Below the pieces are notes generated by a model. It did no database searches and had not been told where the DNA came from. It was given only the letters and a program-made list of their open reading frames with translations. From the NCBI GenBank assembly GCA_947470885.1, contig CANIXE010000133.1, positions 1 through 6,285 on the forward strand: DNA of 6,285 bases, given 5' to 3'. The stretch comes from Planctomycetota bacterium. GTDB taxonomy: Bacteria > Planctomycetota > UBA11346. This document shows, in pieces, positions 1 to 4,577 of the stretch; the first letter of the stretch is position 1, and every line of letters starts with the position of its first letter. Both the position numbers and the translations under genes were made by a program.

Positions 1-338
1 GGCGTGGCTGCCACAGCCGGCGACCGTTCAGGAAGGGGCGCCAACCTGGGTCGATTGGCAGGCTGGGGCGGTGGTGTGGGGGACTTTCGGGTAGAATCGA
101 TCGCCCCATGACGTTGGCGCGAGGTCCGTCGGATGTGGTCACTGACCGCCGGTCGCTGGAGGGAGAGGTCCGCGGCGTCGGGAATCAGATCCGTGATCAT
201 CAGCGCCTGGCCGTTACCATCGACCAGGCGGTCATAGCTGCGCACCTTGCCGCTGAGCAGCCGCTCCCGTAGTTCAGCGCAGGTGAAAGGGCCTTCCTGG
301 GTAAATTGCAGGAGAACGTAATAGGTACTTTCAGTCAT
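1..338 (-). CDS. GYF_2-like domain protein, partial (C-terminus beyond left edge)
   Basis: The frame opens with ATG at 338 and stays open for 112 codons to the window edge, so the C-terminus is missing. Residues 6-53 resemble a GYF_2 (DUF4339) domain: an aromatic YYVL strand, the EGPFTCAEL segment (15-23) that matches the family's G-P-F/Y-S-x-x-E-L core, a helix, then a DRLVDGNGQA loop and an ITDLIP end. Such domains are thought to bind peptides and often sit at the N-terminus of planctomycete and verrucomicrobial membrane proteins. From about residue 83 the chain turns rich in Pro, Arg and Ala, which looks like a disordered linker; no membrane segment is visible in the part present. The gene starts 15 bp after the pseudopilin stop codon, on the same strand, so co-transcription is likely. 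No Shine-Dalgarno sequence precedes it, and coupled translation is possible. The domain call is from pattern recognition; the function of the whole protein is unknown. Confidence 0.62.
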   Translation of the reverse strand, partial: MTESTYYVLLQFTQEGPFTCAELRERLLSGKVRSYDRLVDGNGQALMITDLIPDAADLSLQRPAVSDHIRRTSRQRHGAIDSTRKSPTPPPQPANRPRLAPLPERSPAVAAT

Positions 339-353
339 CGGGTTGATTTAAGG

Positions 354-1190
354 CTAATCGCGATCCCAGGCGCTGGGCTTAATGTATGGTGGAGCGACGC
401 CCAGGCGCAGCGGATCGAATAGGCTGGCCGTGTCATCAGGCCCAGCGGCCTGGACCCCGCTAACGTGGTAATCGACCCACAATACATTGACGACGGTGTT
501 GCCCCGGTGGCGAGGGTAGACGTACCCAGGGATCCCTTGAGAATACCCGTAACCATTCCCGAGGTAATTTGATTTATGATCTGCGCCTGTCTGGAGCGTA
601 CAGGTCGAGAGAATGGTGGCTTCAGGATATTTGATTTCATTGCGGGTAGCACAATTCGCCATTTTGTGAGTCGTTCCCCAGTTTCCACCCGAGCCGCCGA
701 TGCCCCAGCAATTGTACCCATGGCTTTGGCCGTCCTTATCCCAGACCGTGCCGCCATTACCCCATCGACCTACTGGCACGATATCGGTCGGGCGGAAAGG
801 ATCTTCACCGCACATGAATATTTTGGCGTACTCGTTCGTCGCTTTTACACGGGTTTCGAGAAGGAGGTCGATGAAGTAGTGATATCCGGCATAATTAGCG
901 TTTGGATTTTGGGCATCCGGGAACATCTGATCGTTATTGGAAAGATAGTTATCGAACACCACCGCCATCTGCCGGTAGCGACTTTGGCATACCGCCGATT
1001 TCGCACCGGACCGCACCAAGCCAATGGCCGGCATCAGCATGCCCACTAGCAGGGCGATGATGGCGACCACCACCAGCAGTTCGAGGAGGGTGAAGGCGCC
1101 TCGCCTTGCTGATATCCCCCGATGTGGGCTGGGGCAGGTTTCTGGGAGGCGGGCGGGGGTAGCCTTGGGGCTATCCGGGGTTGTGAACAT
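354..1190 (-). CDS. Type II secretion/type IV pilus-like pseudopilin with PVC-type C-terminal H-to-D motif
   Basis: This 278-residue protein carries a class III (prepilin) signal. A basic leader of about 32 residues ends in RRGA, followed by FTLLELLVVVAIIALLVGML, the N-methylation motif and hydrophobic helix (about 33-52). The Glu at mature position 5 (E37) is present. The residue before the predicted cleavage site is Ala32 rather than the usual Gly. The mature region has several Cys (68, 127, 161, 180, 197) that could form disulfides outside the cytoplasm. Near the C-terminus, H228 to D240 (RHRGNTVVNVLWVDYHV) resembles the H-X9-D-G signature of the large pseudopilin-like families of Planctomycetota, Verrucomicrobiota and Lentisphaerota, here with a longer spacer and Tyr in place of Gly. 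The product should be processed by a prepilin peptidase and stay inner-membrane anchored or enter a pseudopilus. No other secretion gene is in view, so the exact role is open. ATG at 1190 is the only Met before the motif. Confidence 0.85.
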   Translation of the reverse strand: MFTTPDSPKATPARLPETCPSPHRGISARRGAFTLLELLVVVAIIALLVGMLMPAIGLVRSGAKSAVCQSRYRQMAVVFDNYLSNNDQMFPDAQNPNANYAGYHYFIDLLLETRVKATNEYAKIFMCGEDPFRPTDIVPVGRWGNGGTVWDKDGQSHGYNCWGIGGSGGNWGTTHKMANCATRNEIKYPEATILSTCTLQTGADHKSNYLGNGYGYSQGIPGYVYPRHRGNTVVNVLWVDYHVSGVQAAGPDDTASLFDPLRLGVAPPYIKPSAWDRD

Positions 1191-1196
1191 TTTACG

Positions 1197-1224
1197 AGTG
1201 TATCACTGGCTCGAGTTTTGTCAA
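1197..1224 (-). promoter_or_regulatory. Sigma70-type promoter for the pseudopilin gene, predicted leaderless
   Basis: Read on the minus strand, a perfect TTGACA -35 box (1224-1219) is followed by a 16-nt spacer and TACACT as the -10 box (1202-1197, 4 of 6 consensus positions). A TGA just before it gives an extended -10. Six bases separate the -10 from the ATG, so the expected transcription start falls at or next to the A of the start codon (1190). This matches the lack of any Shine-Dalgarno sequence. The box match is seen directly; promoter activity and the start point are inferred. Confidence 0.6.
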
Positions 1225-1267
1225 AAAGGCCCGCCCACGTCCGTAACCGTTTAATACCGTAGTTCGT

Positions 1268-1277
1268 GATGATCATC
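1268..1277. promoter_or_regulatory. 10-bp perfect palindrome in the divergent intergenic region (possible operator)
   Basis: GATGATCATC is a perfect palindrome in the 221-bp gap between the divergent pseudopilin and exported-protein genes (1191-1411). It lies about 45 bp upstream of the pseudopilin -35 box, a place where a regulator could bind. A 10-bp palindrome can arise by chance, and no half-site repeat supports it elsewhere in the window. I see no gene, RNA or convincing promoter for the rightward gene in the rest of this gap. Confidence 0.15.
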
Positions 1278-1411
1278 CCGCATATTAGGGACGAATCCGA
1301 GGAACGCGCCATCTACGCCGTGGCCAGGTTGTGAAAAACAGCATTTGACGCGGCAGGGCGGATCGGCCAAATGCCGCCGCTTCACCCATTCCATCCATTC
1401 CTGGAATCCCC

Positions 1412-2443
1412 ATGCGCCTGCTCCTCGCTCCTTCCCTGGCTGTTCTTGCCCTGACGGCCCCCCTCTTCGGTGCAGATGCAGCGGCTCCGGCTCCGGCTCC
1501 GGCACCCGTTGCCGCAGGCGCTCCTGCGGTGATCGATGCCTCGGCCCCTGAATCTGCGGTGCTCCTGCCGGCCCGGGTACTCAAGGACAACGATTTCAAA
1601 GCATTCTTCCTCAATATGCCCGCGGAAGACCAGGCCAAGGCCCAGGCCGATTGGAAGAAGGCTCAGGAACGTCTGGGGCAGCCCGGGGCCGATGGTCAGG
1701 CCCAGGGCCTGGCCGAAGCGAACGCCTTCCTGGCCCGGTTGTTGGCGCCCGATGCGGTGGATGCCCTGACCACGGAAGCCACCCCCAAGTTGGCGGACTT
1801 CAATCCCCAGGAGGTCAGCAACGGCCTGCAGACCATGGCCACCATGCTGCCAATGATGATGCAGGGTGGTGCCCAGCCGGCGAATCCAGAGGTGGCCAAA
1901 GAACGGGCGGCGTGGATGGCTCTGTTCCAGGGCGTGATGAGCGATGCCTCCGCTTGGGTCCTGGTCGCCGGCATCAACGATCCAGTCAAGTTGAAGGAAG
2001 CCATCGGTCATCTGGTGACTGGGGCCAAGGCCCTGGGGGTCACTGATGCCAATGAACTGCAAAAACTGCCCCTGGAAGAGTTCCTGGGCCGGCTCAAGCC
2101 AGTTATCGCCGCCGCCAAGAACGCCCTGGGCGTCTACGATCTGAAACTGGATGCCTTCCTGGGTTCGCTGACCGCGAAGTCGGTGTCCGGTACCGGTGAT
2201 GAACGCCTGCTCAGCGTGGATCTGAAGGCCTTCGGCAAGGCCTACACCATCCCCCTCCATGTGACCAAGAAGGGCCAGCACTGGGTGTTGAGCGAGAAGA
2301 ATGGCGAAGCCCTTGGGGGCATGAAGCAGATGATTCCTGGCGCCGGCGGTCCGGAAACTGAAGCCGAGGCGGCCCCCCTCCAGATCCAACCGGCTGTCCA
2401 GCCCGCCGGCGAAGCCCCGGTCGCCGCGCCGATCACGCCTTGA
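1412..2443 (+). CDS. Exported protein of unknown function with Ala-Pro linker
   Basis: The 343-residue product starts with a Sec-type signal peptide: MR, then a hydrophobic run rich in Leu and Ala to about residue 19, with a likely AxA cleavage at ADA (21-23). An Ala-Pro stretch (24-39) follows, encoded partly by a perfect hexanucleotide repeat. Residues 48-310 look like a folded, helix-rich domain with charged amphipathic segments (for example 55-90 and 190-235), a Met-rich patch (142-150) and a short beta-like end (267-295, ending GQHWVLSE). The tail (311-343) is rich in Pro, Ala and Glu and is probably disordered. There is no lipobox, no later membrane helix and no Cys in the mature chain. 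I do not recognise the family. The location should be periplasmic or extracellular. It is transcribed away from the pseudopilin and converges on truD with a 24-bp gap. The ATG at 1412 places the signal peptide exactly at the N-terminus, but no Shine-Dalgarno sequence precedes it. Confidence 0.8.
   Translation: MRLLLAPSLAVLALTAPLFGADAAAPAPAPAPVAAGAPAVIDASAPESAVLLPARVLKDNDFKAFFLNMPAEDQAKAQADWKKAQERLGQPGADGQAQGLAEANAFLARLLAPDAVDALTTEATPKLADFNPQEVSNGLQTMATMLPMMMQGGAQPANPEVAKERAAWMALFQGVMSDASAWVLVAGINDPVKLKEAIGHLVTGAKALGVTDANELQKLPLEEFLGRLKPVIAAAKNALGVYDLKLDAFLGSLTAKSVSGTGDERLLSVDLKAFGKAYTIPLHVTKKGQHWVLSEKNGEALGGMKQMIPGAGGPETEAEAAPLQIQPAVQPAGEAPVAAPITP
1483..1506 (+). repeat. GGCTCC hexanucleotide tandem repeat coding for Ala-Pro
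   Basis: Three perfect GGCTCC units (1483-1500) and a fourth altered unit, GGCACC (1501-1506), encode part of the Ala-Pro linker after the signal peptide of the exported protein. The unit is a multiple of three, so gain or loss of copies would lengthen or shorten the linker without shifting the frame. Confidence 0.75.
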
Positions 2444-2452
2444 ATGGCGGCA

Positions 2453-2493
2453 TCCTGGTGGCCGGGATCAGCCAATGATCTCAGCCACCAGGA
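2453..2493. terminator. Two-tier stem-loop between convergent genes (possible bidirectional terminator)
   Basis: TCCTGGTGGC (2453-2462) and GCCACCAGGA (2484-2493) form a perfect 10-bp stem. After a 3-by-3 internal loop an inner stem, GATCA/TGATC (2466-2470 and 2476-2480), closes a 5-nt loop. The hairpin lies in the gap between the exported-protein gene and truD and overlaps the last codons of truD. Its position suits termination from both sides, but no U-tract follows on either strand, so it may instead be an RNA end-stabiliser or a factor-dependent stop. Confidence 0.45.
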
Positions 2494-3469
2494 CCGCGAC
2501 ATAGGCTTCCGCCGGTAGGTCGCAGGCCACCAACAGATCCTCACCGTCCAGGTCCAGTAGCACCTGTTGCGGTTGAACCCGGATGGACCGCCGTTCCCCG
2601 GGCAGGCCGGCAAAGGAGGCTGTCTCCAGGCCCAACGAGGCCAGCAGGGCAGCTTCCCGTTCTCTGGCCACGCCGGTGCTTTCCTCCAGGCCAGCGCCGA
2701 ATACCGGCCCCTGGGGAATGACTTCCCAGGAATCCATGCGTTTCTGCATATGGACCGGGTCCTCGGCCAACAAATACGCCCCGGCCCGGGACAACATCAA
2801 ATCCCCGGCGAGGCAGGTTCCCAATAGGCCGTCCTGGGTCCGCTGGGTCAAATAGTGGTTAAAGCACCAGAGCTGAGCGGCCCGCTTCGAGCGACCAATC
2901 TCGACATTTCGGGCCACCGTCGGCGGCAGACGCTCTCCCGCCAGGATCATCCGTCCCCAACGTGCCAGGTTGCCCTCGGGGCCAAACCGTTCCGGGTCCA
3001 CAAAATTGGGTACGCCCTGGACGCGCAGGCGGTCGAGGATGGCCTTGGCCTTTTGGTAACCGTCGTTTTTGTTTCCCCCTTTGATCCGCAGACGCCAGCG
3101 GATCCGACCCACGGTTTCCGGGGTGATGGGCTTGTGGGAACGGGTCAGCTTCAAGACTTGCAGTTTGCCATGGGCCCCGGCCCGGCGCAGAGGCCCGACG
3201 TGATCCACCGCATCCACGGGCAGGCTGAACCACTGGGTAAATACCACGTCCCGGTCCCGGTTGCCGGCATCCCCCACCAGCTCCGGGCTGACCTGGACCG
3301 AGCGGGCCAGGGCCTCCCGGGCCTGCTTGCCGGACAGACCGTCTTTGCGGACCTGGACCCACCAGAAATCACCGGTATCGGCGGGTTGCTTGGCCAACAC
3401 TTCTTCGGCAGTGGCGCCGCGGAAGGTCCCGCCGGTGCCGGGCAGGTCGGCGGTGGTACGAAGAAGCAT
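2468..3469 (-). CDS. truD: tRNA pseudouridine(13) synthase TruD
   Basis: The 333-residue product matches TruD, which isomerises U13 of tRNA to pseudouridine in the cytoplasm (E. coli TruD is 349 residues). Diagnostic segments are ADLPGTGG at the N-terminus, AGNRDRDVVFTQWF (68-81) around the catalytic Asp (D72, counterpart of Asp80 in E. coli), GVPNF...RFG (152-163), the LWCFNHYL helix (about 200-207), GPVFGAG (254-260) and LPGERRSIRV (289-298). The family's usual K-D-R-H near the active site reads R-D-R-D here, and the N-terminal E-D-F-x-V-x-E strand is poorly kept (AEEVLAKQ), so this is a divergent member with the catalytic Asp intact. I chose ATG at 3469. An in-frame TTG at 3478 would add three residues; neither has a Shine-Dalgarno sequence. 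It lies 43 bp downstream of tRNA-Leu on the same strand and is probably part of the same transcript. Confidence 0.9.
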   Translation of the reverse strand: MLLRTTADLPGTGGTFRGATAEEVLAKQPADTGDFWWVQVRKDGLSGKQAREALARSVQVSPELVGDAGNRDRDVVFTQWFSLPVDAVDHVGPLRRAGAHGKLQVLKLTRSHKPITPETVGRIRWRLRIKGGNKNDGYQKAKAILDRLRVQGVPNFVDPERFGPEGNLARWGRMILAGERLPPTVARNVEIGRSKRAAQLWCFNHYLTQRTQDGLLGTCLAGDLMLSRAGAYLLAEDPVHMQKRMDSWEVIPQGPVFGAGLEESTGVAREREAALLASLGLETASFAGLPGERRSIRVQPQQVLLDLDGEDLLVACDLPAEAYVAVLVAEIIG

Positions 3470-3491
3470 GGGCAGCAATCCAAATGTCGGG

Positions 3492-3509
3492 GAACGGAAA
3501 GAACGGAAA
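3492..3509. repeat. Two tandem copies of GAACGGAAA between tRNA-Leu and truD
   Basis: GAACGGAAA occurs twice back to back (3492-3500 and 3501-3509), next to an A6 run (3507-3512). On the transcribed minus strand this reads as U6 directly after the tRNA CCA end, followed by two UUUCCGUUC units. The role is unknown; it forms most of the 43-nt spacer before truD and could serve 3'-end processing of the tRNA. Confidence 0.5.
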
Positions 3510-3512
3510 AAA

Positions 3513-3597
3513 TGGTGCGAACAGCGGGACTCGAACCCGCACGCCTTGCGGCACTGGAACCTAAACCCAGCGCGTTTGCCAATTACGCCATGTTCGC
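3513..3597 (-). tRNA. tRNA-Leu(UAG), class II, CCA encoded
   Basis: A full cloverleaf can be drawn on the minus strand. The acceptor arm GCGAACA (3597-3591) pairs fully with TGTTCGC, followed by discriminator A and an encoded CCA (3515-3513). The D arm GCGU/ACGC pairs, with GG in its loop. The anticodon arm CTGGG/TCCAG has one G-U pair and the loop TTTAGGT, giving anticodon UAG at 3563-3561, which reads CUN leucine codons, with G37 as usual for this isoacceptor. The long variable arm TGCCGCAAGGCGT contains a GCC/GGC stem, as expected for class II tRNALeu. The T arm GCGGG/CCCGC carries the loop TTCGAGT. The length is 85 nt including CCA. The gene sits 11 bp after the FHA/ATPase stop codon and 43 bp before truD, so it probably depends on processing from a longer mRNA. 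Confidence 0.96.
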
Positions 3598-3608
3598 TTG
3601 AGGAAATT

Positions 3609-4460
3609 TCAGGTCTTTTTCACCACCGAGAACGTGACGACATTGCCCACGTCATTGTAAGTAAGGCTGGTGGTCAGCCGGGTGATGAGCTGGAAACCAA
3701 GTCCGCCGAAACCGCCGGCTTGGTAGCGTTCCCGGGCGGCCTGGGCGGCATCCCGGCTGTTCACCGCCGCCAGTACCGTGCGGTGGTCGAAGCCCAAGCC
3801 TTCGTCCTCCACGGTGAGGGACAGGTTCTTCCCGTCGTCCCGGTAGCGAAGAATGATCTTCTTGGTTTCGTCGTATTTATGGCCGTGACGGTGGGCGTTG
3901 AGGATCAGCTCTTTCGCCACGGTCATGAAGGCGTCGATCTGTTCTTCGTCGGCTTCGCAGTTCTTGACCAGGCGGGACAGGAATACCTGGGACTGGTCCA
4001 GGAATTTGTCCCGGCTGGGGATCACGAAGCTGATCCGCTTACGCAGCCCGGGTTCCTTGGTGCTGCGGTAGAACAGGTCTTCCTTGGCGAAATCCAGAAC
4101 TTCGTCCTTGGCCTCGTTGTCCGTGTCGGCGAGTAGCTGATCCAGACGCAAATTGGCCCGGCTGACCAGCAGTTCGTCCACCACCCGCAACCGAATCGGC
4201 CCAATGCTGATGAGGTCACCGTGGCGCAGTTCGCTCTTCAGGACGTCTTGGCCATTGACGTGGATGTGGGCCTCTTGCTGCACCACTTCGATGGAGGCCT
4301 GACCTTCTTCATTGCGGAACATGGCATGCAGCGGCAGCAAGCTGGGATGCTGGGCTCGGACAGTGGCTTCAGGGCCGCTGCCGATGGTCAGACCATCCTT
4401 CAATTTGACCTGCTGACCTTTGAAAGCTGGGTTCAGGAGTTCTAACTTGAGGGATGGCAT
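3609..4460 (-). CDS. FHA domain fused to RsbW-like GHKL ATPase (probable partner-switch kinase/anti-sigma type regulator)
   Basis: The 283-residue cytoplasmic protein has two parts. Residues 1-95 resemble a forkhead-associated (FHA) domain: KLKDGLTIGSGPEA, SLLPLHAMF, VNGQDVLKSELRHGDLISIG. The Arg that normally follows I-G and contacts phosphothreonine is Ser28 here, and the S-x-R-H motif reads S-L-L-P-L-H, so phosphopeptide binding may be lost or changed. A linker (about 96-140) leads to a GHKL ATPase domain of the HATPase_c_2/RsbW-SpoIIAB type: the N box ELILNAHRHG (E184, N188), the G1 box VEDEGLGFD (217-225) and a Gly-rich lid GGFGGLGF (249-256). No histidine-phosphorylation domain is present. 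RsbW-type proteins bind ATP, phosphorylate STAS-domain antagonists and hold sigma factors or other partners. Neither partner is encoded here, so the target is unknown. The gene is first in a minus-strand run with tRNA-Leu and truD and is divergent from leuC. ATG at 4460 lacks a Shine-Dalgarno sequence. Confidence 0.82.
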   Translation of the reverse strand: MPSLKLELLNPAFKGQQVKLKDGLTIGSGPEATVRAQHPSLLPLHAMFRNEEGQASIEVVQQEAHIHVNGQDVLKSELRHGDLISIGPIRLRVVDELLVSRANLRLDQLLADTDNEAKDEVLDFAKEDLFYRSTKEPGLRKRISFVIPSRDKFLDQSQVFLSRLVKNCEADEEQIDAFMTVAKELILNAHRHGHKYDETKKIILRYRDDGKNLSLTVEDEGLGFDHRTVLAAVNSRDAAQAARERYQAGGFGGLGFQLITRLTTSLTYNDVGNVVTFSVVKKT

Positions 4461-4566
4461 GGCGATTTGGTAGCGGGATGATCCAGCGGTCGGCCCTGGT
4501 GCAAGCCGTTGGTGGGCCCCCTTGTGCGTCCGCCTTGTTTATCCATCATGTTTCTCCCCCCGCGAA

Positions 4567-4570
4567 GAGG
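4567..4570 (+). promoter_or_regulatory. Ribosome binding site of leuC (decides the start)
   Basis: GAGG (within AAGAGGA) lies 7 nt before ATG 4578 and supports that codon over the in-frame upstream TTG at 4509. It is the clearest Shine-Dalgarno sequence in the window. Confidence 0.75.
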
Positions 4571-4577
4571 ACTTTCC

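Noticed and set aside
1345..1373. Promoter for the exported-protein gene using TTGACG at 1345
   Set aside because: At 16-17 nt spacing the -10 candidates (CCAAAT, CAAATG) match the consensus poorly, so no promoter is called.
1483..1506. Tandem repeat as a CRISPR or regulatory repeat array
   Set aside because: The unit is 6 bp, has no spacers and lies in frame as Ala-Pro codons.
1382..2389. 335-codon open frame on the minus strand opposite the exported-protein gene
   Set aside because: The translation is His/Gly/Gln-rich without recognisable domains, while the plus strand shows a proper signal peptide and balanced composition.
3507..3516. U6 run after the tRNA as an intrinsic terminator
   Set aside because: The nearest hairpin is the tRNA T arm, 11 nt away, and no stem directly precedes the U run. 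Partial termination cannot be excluded, but the sequence does not show it.
2855..4136. Plus-strand open frames 2855-3601 and 3261-4136 opposite truD and the ATPase gene
   Set aside because: They run through the tRNA gene and across the antisense of two clear protein families, and their products have no motif.
4509..4577. Upstream TTG start that would extend LeuC by 23 residues
   Set aside because: LeuC proteins begin near MSTGTLFDKVWDLH, and the GAGG at 4567 points to ATG 4578.
4461..4577. Leucine leader peptide or attenuator upstream of leuC
   Set aside because: No short frame with a run of Leu codons and no terminator/antiterminator pair could be drawn in the 117-bp gap; only weak promoter-like words are present.
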